From NCBI GenBank assembly GCA_016124945.1, contig WGMT01000006.1, forward strand, positions 1 to 64,000: a stretch of DNA of 64,000 nucleotides, in the 5' to 3' direction. The position numbers and the translations under genes are program-made. The notes beneath the pieces are model-generated. The model saw nothing but the letters and a program-made list of their open reading frames with translations, ran no database searches and was not told the DNA's origin. Below, piece by piece: positions 35,021 to 43,903 of this stretch. The DNA comes from a bacterium (GTDB lineage Bacteria > Chloroflexota > Anaerolineae > Caldilineales > Caldilineaceae). How positions within the stretch are numbered: the first letter of the stretch is position 1; every line of letters starts with the position of its first letter.

Positions 35021-35824
35021 TCAGTTTCCATTCATTTTTGATACAGGGCGAGCAATTACAATCACACGATAGGCATTGCCGTCGGGCGGCCAGCAACTGA
35101 CAAGCGTCACCCGCTCATCAATGGTGGTGCTGATCCATGATGCATTTTGCACGCGCTGCTCAATCGGCGCACCCATTTCGTTGACCACGAAAGCGTCTTC
35201 CACCACATAGTCGTAGCGGTAGCCTTTGGCGTACAGGTAGATCTCGGCACCGGGTTGAACCTGGTACAGGTTCTGAAAGACCGCCCCATCGATGTTGTTA
35301 TGCCCAGAAATAACCGTATTGCCGGCCTGGCCGAGCAGCGCCGACCCTTCGTGGTAGCCGGCGGCGTAGGCGGCTGTATTCCAGTTTTCAAACCAACGAC
35401 CGCCCACCTGATTCTCCTCTGAGTAGACAGGGATGATCTGAGTGTCGATGGCGGCTTCCGGTAGCACAATGCGTTCCGGCCTGCCAATCGGCACTGAAAT
35501 GACAGACTGCGATACCACAGGCAACGTCGGCGTGGCTGTGGCGGTGGCTGTGGACACGGCTGTTGTTACAGTTGCATCCGGCGTTGGCGTGCGTGTAGGC
35601 AACGGCGTAGCAGTGGGCCTGACACCGGACGGCAACGCCGGGTTCATGGCGTAAACATTACGCGGCGCTGTTTGTGCTTCTACGCGATTAGATCGCACAT
35701 TGATCTGAATGACGGGCTTCGACTCGTCTTGCCCGGCGCAGCCACTCAGAAGCAGCATAAACAGGATCAGAGAGAGCCAGATCCTGTGGTTTTTGTGGAT
35801 GATATAGTTGGTTGGTTTTGTCAT
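35021..35824 (-). CDS. Sortase with lipoprotein signal
   Basis: About 267 residues from the ATG whose complement is at 35822-35824; upstream in-frame codons to 35866 overlap fliD. An N-terminal signal ends in a lipobox (LLLSGC, Cys29), followed by a Thr/Pro/Ala-rich linker (about 70-105), then a sortase beta-barrel. The catalytic His175 is in TVISGHNN, Cys244 in VTLVSCWPP and Arg253 in AYRVIVIA, so all three are present. Sortases join LPXTG proteins to the wall; an LPVTG protein is encoded at 29033-29722. It lies 16 bases after fliD, in one operon with fliS and fliD, which is unusual. Confidence 0.88.
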   Translation of the reverse strand: MTKPTNYIIHKNHRIWLSLILFMLLLSGCAGQDESKPVIQINVRSNRVEAQTAPRNVYAMNPALPSGVRPTATPLPTRTPTPDATVTTAVSTATATATPTLPVVSQSVISVPIGRPERIVLPEAAIDTQIIPVYSEENQVGGRWFENWNTAAYAAGYHEGSALLGQAGNTVISGHNNIDGAVFQNLYQVQPGAEIYLYAKGYRYDYVVEDAFVVNEMGAPIEQRVQNASWISTTIDERVTLVSCWPPDGNAYRVIVIARPVSKMNGN

Positions 35825-35840
35825 GGTATCGACACTTGGT

Positions 35841-37253
35841 TTATCCGTACGAGCTGAAACCGCCAAACATGGTGCTCATTAAGTAGCGCCCCTGATCATT
35901 GTAGCGGCTGATCTGAGCGAATTGCATGGCAATCATGTCGCGGGTAGATTCTTCTTTGCGTGAAAACGAGGCTTCCAGTCGTTCAATTCGATTGTCCTGG
36001 CTCTTTAGCGCACTTTCAGCAGAGGTTTTCAACTGATCGACGCGTGTCGTGGCGCCTTCTGTATAGGGATCGATGAGACCTTGTACACGGCCCATTACGC
36101 CTTCAAGAAGCGAGACGACTTCGCTGTAGTTGGTGGAAAGGGCAGATGTTAGTTTGCTTGAGTCGGCCAGCGAGATCGAAAGGCTATCACCAAGTTCAAT
36201 GCCTAATTGATCCAGGCGTGTGTAGGTGCTGCCTGCAGGCGCATCGCTCCACGTGTTGAAGGTCTTTTGGATCAACTGACGGCGTAACCCTTTCAGGGTG
36301 TTGTCGTCGGCCAGCACACCACGGGTGTACGAACCATCGGAGTTCTCTCGCACACCACTTTTGGATGCCATCCAGGTGTTGAAGTCGTTCAGCCGGCTGA
36401 TAAAGGTGTTGACGGCCGATTGAACACCACTGTTGTTGGCCCCTACGGTGAGGGTGGTTTCGCCCTGCTTGCTCAGGTTCAACGTAACACCATCAATCAC
36501 ATCATCGAGTCCGGTGTTGCTGTTGCGACTGATTGCGACATTGTTTACGGTAAAGGTGGCGTTTTGTGCACTCTGGAGCGCAACATTCTTAAAGTCATTG
36601 ACGCCGCCGCCGGTCCAAAGCCCTATAGATTCCAGCAAGCCGTCTGTATCGTCATCCACGGTAAGCGCAAAGTCTTCTCCGGTTGAGTTGGCGGTGAGCA
36701 CCAACTGTCTGTCGATAATCGTGGCGCTGAAGCCATCCTCTTCGGTGATGGTTTCGTCGTCGATGGCGCTTTTTACGGTGCTGTTGATGGCATCGCGAAT
36801 GTCGTTGAGGCTGGCATTGGCATTGATGGAGATGTTCACACCGTTGATGGTAAAGCTACCGGCCGCCAGGCCGAGATCTGCCGTCACGCTCCCCTGCTTG
36901 TCGCCGCGGACACGATGGGCCGCTGCCAGCCCGGTTACATTTACATCGTAAGTAGCATTACCGGCGCTCGAAGTCGCCGAGGCAGTCAAAATCGAATTGT
37001 CGCCGCTGGTGGCAATCTTCTGTTTATAGACTGAACTATCGCCGTCGCGTAGCGCCTTGATGGAGTTTTGCAGCGAATTGAGCTTGCTGCCAAGGTCTGT
37101 ATAGACCGCCGACTCGATTGTGATTTCATCCTTGCGCGCCTTGGCCCTGGCCACCACCAATCGATAGGGTTCCATCGTCGCCGTGACCAACGCCTCGTAA
37201 TAATCTTTCGTTAGTCCTGCCGAGCCTCTGAATGCGCTTGTGATGTTGTTCAT
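35841..37253 (-). CDS. fliD: Filament cap protein FliD (HAP2)
   Basis: A 470-residue protein. N terminus shows ITSAFRGSAGLTKDYYEALV and the helix starting VVARAKARKDEITIESAVYT (normally following the FliD domain start GLxSGLD, which is degenerate here). NATYDVNVTGLAAAHRV is the FliD beta domain. The C-terminal half has GVTLNLSKQGETTLTVGAN and ends in the helix ARYNDQ-like stretch with MIAMQFAQISRYNDQGRYLM. The cap folds flagellin at the filament tip. It is preceded by fliS on the same strand. Confidence 0.9.
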   Translation of the reverse strand: MNNITSAFRGSAGLTKDYYEALVTATMEPYRLVVARAKARKDEITIESAVYTDLGSKLNSLQNSIKALRDGDSSVYKQKIATSGDNSILTASATSSAGNATYDVNVTGLAAAHRVRGDKQGSVTADLGLAAGSFTINGVNISINANASLNDIRDAINSTVKSAIDDETITEEDGFSATIIDRQLVLTANSTGEDFALTVDDDTDGLLESIGLWTGGGVNDFKNVALQSAQNATFTVNNVAISRNSNTGLDDVIDGVTLNLSKQGETTLTVGANNSGVQSAVNTFISRLNDFNTWMASKSGVRENSDGSYTRGVLADDNTLKGLRRQLIQKTFNTWSDAPAGSTYTRLDQLGIELGDSLSISLADSSKLTSALSTNYSEVVSLLEGVMGRVQGLIDPYTEGATTRVDQLKTSAESALKSQDNRIERLEASFSRKEESTRDMIAMQFAQISRYNDQGRYLMSTMFGGFSSYG

Positions 37254-37279
37254 CGTCGGTCCTCGCTTTTACGAATTGA

Positions 37280-37642
37280 TTAGGCCGCCATGCTCATAAC
37301 CGGCTGCTGCGTTACTTGCTCTAGTAATTGTTTTCTTGCCTGAACCCAGGTCTGGCGTAGTTCAGTTAAGAGCTTAGCAGCTTCTTCAAACTGTTGCTTG
37401 CGTAGGAGATCGGAGATGTATAGATAAAGACTCAACAAGTCTGCGGCGATCTGCCCGCCCTCCTCATGGTTGAGCGCCACTTGTAACTCGCCAACAGCCT
37501 GCAAGGCTTTGCCCATCTCTTTTGCACGGCTGGCGGAGATTGCTACATCGTAAGTCAGGATCACAAGCTGGATCGGATCCGCGCTCATGATCTGTGTTTC
37601 GAGGTACTGGTGGTTCGCTCGCTGCTGTTGTGGATAGTACAT
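37280..37642 (-). CDS. fliS: Flagellin export chaperone FliS
   Basis: A 120-residue helical protein: MYYPQQQRANHQYLETQIMS and ADPIQLVILTYDVAISASRA give the FliS start and the LI.M.YD helix; ALNHEEGGQIAADLLSLYLY and ISDLLRKQQFEEAAKLLTEL give the rest of the four-helix bundle. It binds flagellin and delivers it for export. It is the first gene of the minus-strand fliS-fliD-sortase operon. Confidence 0.93.
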   Translation of the reverse strand: MYYPQQQRANHQYLETQIMSADPIQLVILTYDVAISASRAKEMGKALQAVGELQVALNHEEGGQIAADLLSLYLYISDLLRKQQFEEAAKLLTELRQTWVQARKQLLEQVTQQPVMSMAA

Positions 37643-37713
37643 GATTTGATCCTCTGTCTCATCGGGTTCTTTGGGCTATTTATGTCTTTTCGCTTAGTGG
37701 ACTGCTATCTATC

Positions 37714-37721
37714 TTATCGGG
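37714..37721 (-). promoter_or_regulatory. Candidate sigma-28 -10 element of fliS
   Basis: On the minus strand CCCGATAA (seven of eight to GCCGATAA) lies 72 bases before the fliS start. A CAAA tetramer (complement 37734-37737) sits 12 bases further upstream, closer than the usual 15 for sigma-28. Confidence 0.35.
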
Positions 37722-37835
37722 GGAAATGCTGGATTTGCGCAGGGTACTCGGGTACCTTTGCCGATAACGAGGATTATTGGGGTGATGGTGCATACGTGCA
37801 TACGCTACCGTTACGATACGCATATTACTTGTTGA

Positions 37836-37863
37836 TTGGGCGCGATTGGTCTCTGGCTATACT
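37836..37863 (+). promoter_or_regulatory. Candidate promoter of the pse operon
   Basis: TATACT (37858-37863, five of six) with a poor -35 TTGGGC (37836-37841) at 16 bases, about 75 bases before pseB. It is the best vegetative-type site in the 296-base divergent gap, but the -35 is weak. Confidence 0.3.
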
Positions 37864-37938
37864 GAAGACAACTTGATCCTTTCCCGTGTGCTTACTCCTT
37901 TCTTACTCGAAACGCCCATCGGCTTTGGGAGATCTTTT

Positions 37939-38991
37939 ATGAATTGGACAGACAAAACAGTACTCATCACCGGCGGTACCGGTTCCTTCGGCAAGAAGTT
38001 CACCGAGATCATGTTGAATGAGTATCAGCCCAAAAAGCTGATTATTTTCAGTCGCGACGAACTGAAGCAGCACGAAATGCGCGTCAATGGCTTTGAGCAC
38101 GAGAGTCTGCGCTACTTCATCGGCGATGTGCGTGATGCGGCTCGCTTGCGTCGCGCCTTTAATGGCGTTGATGTTGTTGTGCATGCGGCGGCGATGAAGC
38201 AGGTGCCCGCCTGTGAGTACAACCCCATCGAAGCGGTGGAAACCAACATCAACGGCGCCCGCAACGTCATCGATGCCGCGCTGGATCAGGGTGTGCAGCG
38301 GGTGTTGGCCATGAGCACCGACAAGGCCACCGGTCCTGTGAATCTGTATGGGGCGACCAAGTTGGTTTCGGAGAAGCTCTTTGTGCAGGCAAACGCCTAC
38401 CGTGGTGAGCGTTATCCTGCACGTTTTGCCTGTGTGCGCTATGGGAATGTGGTGGGCAGCCGTGGCAGTGTGGTGCCGCTCTTCCGCAAGCAGCGCGAAA
38501 CAGGCACATTGACCATTACCGACGACCGCATGACCCGTTTCTGGATCACGCTGGATCAAGGGGTGCGGTTCGTCATCAATTCACTGGAGATTATGCACGG
38601 CGGCGAAGTCTTCGTGCCCAAGCTACCCTCTATGCGGCTGGTTGATCTGGCCCGGGCCATGGCGCCGGAATGTGAGATCAAACTCATCGGCATTCGCCCC
38701 GGCGAAAAATTGCACGAAGCCATGGTCACCGAAGACGAAGGACGGCACACCGTCGATGCCGGGGATCGCTATGTGATCCTGCCGCCTACCTCCTGGTGGC
38801 CGCGTGAGAATTGGTCGAATGCAAGACACCTGGCCGACGGATTTTCTTATGCCAGTGACACCAACGAAAGTTGGTTGGATGCACAAGGCATTCTGCAAAT
38901 GATTGATGAGAACGAGCCGGAAGATGGTATGCCCGAACCTGTCATTCATCAAAATGGACATACAAACGGCGCTGTCAAGGTGATGGGCTAA
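37939..38991 (+). CDS. pseB: UDP-GlcNAc 4,6-dehydratase (inverting) PseB
   Basis: About 350 residues from ATG 37939, with GGGAGA upstream. The extended SDR fold has the NADP-binding loop GGTGSFG (12-18), SRDELKQHEM, and the FlaA1/PseB catalytic set AMSTDKA (Asp128-Lys129) with Tyr137-x3-Lys141 (NLYGATK). It converts UDP-GlcNAc to UDP-2-acetamido-2,6-dideoxy-beta-L-arabino-hexos-4-ulose, the first step to pseudaminic acid. First gene of the glycosylation run; pseC follows. Confidence 0.95.
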   Translation: MNWTDKTVLITGGTGSFGKKFTEIMLNEYQPKKLIIFSRDELKQHEMRVNGFEHESLRYFIGDVRDAARLRRAFNGVDVVVHAAAMKQVPACEYNPIEAVETNINGARNVIDAALDQGVQRVLAMSTDKATGPVNLYGATKLVSEKLFVQANAYRGERYPARFACVRYGNVVGSRGSVVPLFRKQRETGTLTITDDRMTRFWITLDQGVRFVINSLEIMHGGEVFVPKLPSMRLVDLARAMAPECEIKLIGIRPGEKLHEAMVTEDEGRHTVDAGDRYVILPPTSWWPRENWSNARHLADGFSYASDTNESWLDAQGILQMIDENEPEDGMPEPVIHQNGHTNGAVKVMG

Positions 38992-39012
38992 CCCGTGCAA
39001 GGATCGCTGACA

Positions 39013-40224
39013 ATGATTGCTACTGCAAATCCCACCATGCAAAACATCATCGAAGAAAGAACGGTGGAAGAACGGCCCTTTCTGCCCTATGGACGTCAAT
39101 CCATCGACGAAGACGACATTCAGGCGGTCGTCGATGTGCTGCGTTCCGATTGGTTGACTACCGGCCCCAAAGTCGGCGAATTTGAGCGAGCCTTTGCCGA
39201 GGCAACCGGCGCAAAAGAGGCCGTCGCCATTTCCAACGGCACTGCGGCGCTACATGCCGCCGTCTATGCCGCCGACATCGGCCCTGGTGACGAAGTGATT
39301 GTTACCCCAATGACCTTCGCTGCGTCGGCAAACTGCATTGTCTATCAAGGGGCTACGCCTGTCTTCGCCGATGTGGATCCGGCCACTCTTTTGCTCTATC
39401 CTGCTCAAGTGGAAGCAAAGATCACGCCCAAAACCAAAGCGATTGTCGCTGTGGACTATGCCGGTCAGCCCTGTGATTACGATGCATTGTGCCAACTGGC
39501 CCAGGCGCATGGCTTAACCTTGATTGCCGATGCCTGCCACTCCTTGGGCGGCAGTTACAAAGGACGCCCAGTTGGCACGTTGGCCGATCTGAACACCTTC
39601 AGCCTTCATCCTGTCAAGCACATTACCACAGGCGAAGGCGGTGTCATCACCACCGATGATACCGAAATGGCGCGGCGTATGCGTACCTTCCGCAATCACG
39701 GCATCACCACAGATCATCGGCAGCGTGAGGCGCAGGGATCGTGGTTCTACGAGATGGTGGATCTAGGCTACAACTACCGGCTGACAGACATCCAGTGCGC
39801 GCTGGGGATTAGCCAGTTAAAGAAGCTCCCCGCCTGGATTCAGTGCCGACAGGAGATCGCCCAAATTTATGATCGCGCCTTCGCTGCTGTGCCGGCCATT
39901 ACACCGCTCACGCTTCAGCCGGAACTGAGCCACGCCTACCACCTCTATGTGATTCGGCTCAACCTCGATCTACTGTGTGTAGACAGGGCACAGATTTTTG
40001 CAGATCTACGCGCTGGCGGGATCGGCGTCAACGTCCACTATGTGCCTGTGCACCTGCATCCTTTTTACAAGGAGCGCTTTGGTACGCATGCAGGGATGTG
40101 TCCTGTGGCGGAGGCGGCGTATGCGCAGATCCTGAGCTTGCCCATCTTCCCTGCCATGACAGAAGTGGATGCTGAGCGTGTCATCCATACCTGTCTGGAT
40201 ATCGTCACCCGAAATCGTCAATAG
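39013..40224 (+). CDS. pseC: PLP-dependent sugar aminotransferase PseC
   Basis: About 403 residues from ATG 39013 (GTG at 38995 is an alternative). DegT/DnrJ/EryC1 fold: WLTTGPKVGEFERAFAEATG, AISNGTAALHAA, the PLP-phosphate region, DACHSLGGSYKG, and the Schiff-base Lys202 in FSLHPVKHITTGEGG. The HPVK.ITTGEGG motif is typical of PseC. It aminates the PseB product at C4 using glutamate. Confidence 0.95.
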   Translation: MIATANPTMQNIIEERTVEERPFLPYGRQSIDEDDIQAVVDVLRSDWLTTGPKVGEFERAFAEATGAKEAVAISNGTAALHAAVYAADIGPGDEVIVTPMTFAASANCIVYQGATPVFADVDPATLLLYPAQVEAKITPKTKAIVAVDYAGQPCDYDALCQLAQAHGLTLIADACHSLGGSYKGRPVGTLADLNTFSLHPVKHITTGEGGVITTDDTEMARRMRTFRNHGITTDHRQREAQGSWFYEMVDLGYNYRLTDIQCALGISQLKKLPAWIQCRQEIAQIYDRAFAAVPAITPLTLQPELSHAYHLYVIRLNLDLLCVDRAQIFADLRAGGIGVNVHYVPVHLHPFYKERFGTHAGMCPVAEAAYAQILSLPIFPAMTEVDAERVIHTCLDIVTRNRQ

Positions 40225-40248
40225 AACGTCAGCACAAGGATTAGAACG

Positions 40249-41451
40249 ATGTCGAACTACCAGATCCGATACTGCAAGAACTGTGTGATGCCGGAGACAA
40301 AACCCGATCTCTATATCGACGAAGAGGGTATCTGCAACGCCTGCCGGAGCTATGCTGCCCGCAAAGCCGTCGATTGGAATGTCCGCAAACAAGCGTTGCT
40401 GACGATCCTGGAACGCTATCGCTCCAAAGATGGTAGCAACTACGACTGTATTATTCCTGTCAGCGGCGGCAAAGATAGCACCTTCCAGGCGATTCGTATG
40501 TTGGAACTGGGCATGAACCCGTTGTGTGTCACGGCGACCACCGATCACCTGACCGACATCGGTAGATACAATATCGAAAACATCAAAAAGCTGGGCGTCG
40601 ATTATGTCGAAGTGAGCATGAATCCCGTGGTGCGTCGGCGTGTCAACCGGCTGGCGTTGACACAGGTCGGCGACATTTCATGGCCGGAACATGTGGCCAT
40701 CTTTACGATTCCGATCCGCGTGGCCACCCAGATGGGCGTGCCGCTGGTGATCTGGGGTGAAAACTCGCAGAACGAATACGGCGGACCTGCGGCTGCCGCC
40801 GAAAACAACGTGCTTACCCGTCGCTGGCTAGAGGAATTTGGTGGGCTGCTGGGTTTGCGTGTCACCGACTTGATCGGCCAGGAAGGCATTACGCGCAAAG
40901 ATTTGATTCAATACACCTACCCCACCGATGAAGAACTGGCGCGGACCGGGGTCACCGGGATCTTCCTGGGCCACTACCTGCCGTGGGATGGCTATACCAA
41001 TGCACTCATCGCCCAAGGACATGGATTCCGTACCTACGATAAACCGGTGGAAGGCTCTCTGGTCAACTACGAAAATCTCGACAACGCCCAGACCGGCATT
41101 CACGACTATTTCAAGTTCCTCAAGTTCGGTTTTGGCCGGGCCACTGACCTGGCCTGCTTACACGTGCGCCGTGGGCGTCTCTCTCGAGAAGACGCCATTC
41201 AACTGGTGAAGATGCACGACGGCAAATTCCCCTGGTCGTACCTGGGCGTGACATTGGAAGATGCGCTGCGGGAGATCGGCATGACCGTGGACGAATTCAT
41301 CCGCATCTGTGATCGCTTCACCAACAAGAAGCTTTTCCTCTGCGACTCGCGTGGCAACCTGGTCAAAGACGCCGACGGCAATCTGACCAAGATCAACTAC
41401 GACAATCTGCAGGCGCCCGCCGTCGAAGAACTGGTCCCTGAATTCGCATGA
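40249..41451 (+). CDS. pseA: N-acetyl sugar amidotransferase (WbuX/PseA type)
   Basis: A 400-residue protein with a Cys4 knot (CKNC at 9-12, CNAC at 29-32) and an ATP-binding PP-loop SGGKDS (72-77), then VTATTDHLTDIGRYNIENIK and LVIWGENSQNEYGG. This is the WbuX/WbpG/PseA family, which turns an acetamido group of a sugar into an acetamidino group using ammonia from a HisH/HisF-like pair. Those two genes follow at once, forming the complete cassette. AAGGA is upstream. Confidence 0.9.
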   Translation: MSNYQIRYCKNCVMPETKPDLYIDEEGICNACRSYAARKAVDWNVRKQALLTILERYRSKDGSNYDCIIPVSGGKDSTFQAIRMLELGMNPLCVTATTDHLTDIGRYNIENIKKLGVDYVEVSMNPVVRRRVNRLALTQVGDISWPEHVAIFTIPIRVATQMGVPLVIWGENSQNEYGGPAAAAENNVLTRRWLEEFGGLLGLRVTDLIGQEGITRKDLIQYTYPTDEELARTGVTGIFLGHYLPWDGYTNALIAQGHGFRTYDKPVEGSLVNYENLDNAQTGIHDYFKFLKFGFGRATDLACLHVRRGRLSREDAIQLVKMHDGKFPWSYLGVTLEDALREIGMTVDEFIRICDRFTNKKLFLCDSRGNLVKDADGNLTKINYDNLQAPAVEELVPEFA

Positions 41452-42065
41452 ACACGGTCGCCATTATCGATTACGGCATGTGCAACCTCGACTCGGTGCG
41501 CCGGGCTGTGGAAGAGTGCGGCGGCGATCCGATTGTCACCGATCAGGCGCGTGACATAGAGAAAGCCAATCGCATTATCCTGCCCGGTGTGGGCGCCTTC
41601 CCTGATGCCATGCACAACATCAAAGCGCGTTCGTTGGATCAGATCCTGGGCGAACAGGTGATCGAACAACAGATCCCGCTGCTGGGTATCTGCCTGGGCA
41701 TGCAACTGCTAGCGACCAAAAGCTGGGAAGTGCATGAATGTGCGGGACTGGGCTGGATCGACGGTGAGGTGGTGCGTTTGCAGCCCACGGCGCAGGATCG
41801 ACGGATACCCCATGTCGGTTGGAACGATGTGGTTTACCGCCGTGAGTCGCCGCTCTTTCGGGGCATTCCTTCCGGCAAAGATTTCTACATGGTGCACAGC
41901 TACCATCTGGCCTGCCGTAACCCGGCGGACGTTGTCGCCTGTACACCCTACTGTGGTGGATTCACGTCGGTGGTGCAACGGGATTGGCTCTTCGGCGTCC
42001 AGTTTCATCCTGAAAAAAGCCAGCGTGTGGGGTTTCAGGTGCTCAAGAATTTCCTGGCCATCTGA
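41448..42065 (+). CDS. hisH: HisH-like glutaminase of the amidation cassette
   Basis: A 205-residue class I glutamine amidotransferase overlapping the previous stop (ATGA). Catalytic Cys82 in LLGICLGMQLL, and His187 and Glu189 in FGVQFHPEKS. It resembles HisH of histidine synthesis, but there are no other his genes here; coupled to the PP-loop amidotransferase it should supply ammonia for sugar amidation (the WbuY role). Confidence 0.88.
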   Translation: MNTVAIIDYGMCNLDSVRRAVEECGGDPIVTDQARDIEKANRIILPGVGAFPDAMHNIKARSLDQILGEQVIEQQIPLLGICLGMQLLATKSWEVHECAGLGWIDGEVVRLQPTAQDRRIPHVGWNDVVYRRESPLFRGIPSGKDFYMVHSYHLACRNPADVVACTPYCGGFTSVVQRDWLFGVQFHPEKSQRVGFQVLKNFLAI

Positions 42066-42076
42066 AGGAGGCGGCG

Positions 42077-42835
42077 ATGTTAAAGGTGCGGGTGATGCCG
42101 ACCCTATTGTTTAAAGATACTGGGCTGGTGAAGGGCGAAGGTTTTGATTCCTGGCGTCGCATCGGCACGGCGATGCAGGCGATTAAGGTGTTCAACATGC
42201 GCGAAGTCGATGAACTCGTCTTTCTCGACATTACCGCCTCACAGCAAGGACGTTCACCCGATTTCGCCACCATCGACGAACTTGCTGACGAGTGTTTCAT
42301 GCCCATGGCCGTGGGCGGGGGCATCCGCACCATCGAAGACGTGCAAAGGCTTTTGCGTGTCGGTGCCGACAAGGTGGTGATCAACAGCGCCGCCGTGGCA
42401 TCGCCGGATCTCATCACCCAGATAGCCAATCGTTACGGGGCGCAGTGTGTGGTGGTCTCTATCGATGCCAGACGCAACGCCGACGGCGGCTACGAAGTCT
42501 ACACCCACGCCGGCACCCGCCCTACCGGTATCGATCCTGTGGATCTGGCCTGCCGCGCCGATACACTGGGCGCCGGCGAAATTATGATCACCTCCATCGA
42601 GCGCGACGGCACAATGACGGGCTATGATCTCGAACTCACCCGCCAGGTGAGCGACGCCGTTTCGATCCCGGTGATTGCGTCTGGCGGGGCAGGATCGTAT
42701 GAGCATATGGCGCAGGTGCTCCGTGAGGGGCAGGCTTCGGCTGTGGCGGCGGCAAGTATTTTTCAGTTTACACAGCAAACGCCGTTGGAAGCCAAATGTT
42801 ACCTGGCCGACCAGGGCTTCCAGATGCGGCTGTGA
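42077..42835 (+). CDS. hisF: HisF-like ammonia-channel subunit of the amidation cassette
   Basis: A 252-residue TIM barrel with GAGG upstream of its ATG. The HisF core is clear: AVGGGIRTIEDVQRLLRVGA, DKVVINSAA, VVSIDAR, TSIERDGTMTGYDLELTRQV and IASGGAGSYEHMAQVL. The catalytic Asp11 of true HisF is Leu11 here (MPTLLFKD) while Asp130 is kept. Loss of Asp11 argues against histidine synthesis and for the WbuZ role: a channel partner passing ammonia to the amidotransferase. Confidence 0.88.
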   Translation: MLKVRVMPTLLFKDTGLVKGEGFDSWRRIGTAMQAIKVFNMREVDELVFLDITASQQGRSPDFATIDELADECFMPMAVGGGIRTIEDVQRLLRVGADKVVINSAAVASPDLITQIANRYGAQCVVVSIDARRNADGGYEVYTHAGTRPTGIDPVDLACRADTLGAGEIMITSIERDGTMTGYDLELTRQVSDAVSIPVIASGGAGSYEHMAQVLREGQASAVAAASIFQFTQQTPLEAKCYLADQGFQMRL

Positions 42836-42852
42836 AATACAAGGAGCATGAG

Positions 42853-43812
42853 ATGAGTGAACAGTACACGCAGCCTTTCCCACGAGTATTGCGCATTGAA
42901 CCGTCCGGCGCCTGCAACCTGAGTTGTTCACATTGCCCAACTGGCACGGTGAAAATGGAGCGCGGCATTATGCGTCCACAAACCTTTGAGTTGGTGCTCG
43001 AAAATCTGAGGGCACAACTTGCCTACGTCAAAGTATGCGTGCTCTACCACGGCGGCGAACCGTTGCTCAATAAACATTTCCCGGCGATGGTGCGGGCAAT
43101 TAAAGCGTTGGGTGTGCCCTTTGTCAAGACAGTTTCCAACGGTATGTTGCTCACGCAGCCGATTATAGAAGCCATTGTCGAGTCGGGTTTAGATGTCATT
43201 GAGTTTTCGCTGGATGGGCTTAGCCCTGAGCAAAACAACTTCATCCGCCGCGACTGCGATTACGAGACGGTGGTTGCCAACATCAAAGCGCTGGTTGCAT
43301 ACAAACAGCTTAAAGGGGCGGCGCAGCCAAAAATCGCCATTTCCTCGGCTCAATTTCTGCCTGAGCCGCCGGATACAGAGCACCACAAACATCTTGAAGC
43401 GCCGCCCCCCGCTTATCTGCGCGCCGCCTTTGCCGACGAACTTGCCCTGGGAGAAATCGACTTCAAGACGACCTGGGCCATGCAATGGCCGCACATGGAA
43501 GTGCTGACCGAGATCTATAATCTGTATGAAGATGCCGACGATTGTTATGGCAATCAGTGCGATCACGTCCAGAGCACCATGACAGTGCGCTGGAACGGCG
43601 ATGTGGTGGCCTGTTGCTATGATCTCACCAGCCAATTTGTTCTTGGTAACATCCATGAGGACGGCCTCGCTGAGATTTGGAACAATCAGAAGTACCGCGG
43701 TCTCCGCCGTAGTATAGACAAGCAGAAGTACATTCCGATGTGTGCCAACTGTAACGTAGTCAGACCCAATGTCTACCTGCTCATGAAATCAGAAATCCTT
43801 CTGATGGTGTAG
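42853..43812 (+). CDS. Radical SAM/SPASM protein
   Basis: About 320 residues from ATG 42853, with AAGGAG 12 bases upstream. The 4Fe-4S motif CNLSCSHC (Cys-x3-Cys-x2-Cys) lies near residue 20, followed by VLYHGGEPLLN (the GGE motif) and VIEFSLDGLSPEQNN. The C-terminal part has a Cys-rich SPASM-like set (MTVRWNGDVVACCYD, IPMCANCN). Such proteins modify sugars, peptides or other radical targets; the substrate is unknown. Its location between the amidation cassette and the methyltransferases suggests work on the flagellin glycan. Confidence 0.85.
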   Translation: MSEQYTQPFPRVLRIEPSGACNLSCSHCPTGTVKMERGIMRPQTFELVLENLRAQLAYVKVCVLYHGGEPLLNKHFPAMVRAIKALGVPFVKTVSNGMLLTQPIIEAIVESGLDVIEFSLDGLSPEQNNFIRRDCDYETVVANIKALVAYKQLKGAAQPKIAISSAQFLPEPPDTEHHKHLEAPPPAYLRAAFADELALGEIDFKTTWAMQWPHMEVLTEIYNLYEDADDCYGNQCDHVQSTMTVRWNGDVVACCYDLTSQFVLGNIHEDGLAEIWNNQKYRGLRRSIDKQKYIPMCANCNVVRPNVYLLMKSEILLMV

Positions 43813-43845
43813 GGGGATGGTCATCCAACCTAAATTTGTTTCATT

Positions 43846-43883
43846 TAATTGCTCATCTATCCACTAATTGCTCATCTATCCAC
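43846..43883. repeat. Perfect 19-bp tandem duplication
   Basis: TAATTGCTCATCTATCCAC occurs twice back to back in the 91-base gap before the methyltransferase gene. It looks like a recent small duplication; no function is evident. Confidence 0.9.
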
Positions 43884-43903
43884 CAGGAAAGAGGTACGGA
43901 CTT

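Noticed and set aside
37757-37764. Perfect GCCGATAA on the plus strand upstream of pseB as a sigma-28 promoter
   Set aside because: No TAAA-like -35 is found at 11-16 bases upstream; kept only as a coincidence until start sites are mapped.
41448-42835. Histidine biosynthesis genes hisH-hisF
   Set aside because: They are coupled to a PP-loop sugar amidotransferase, no other his gene is present, and the HisF-like protein lacks Asp11.
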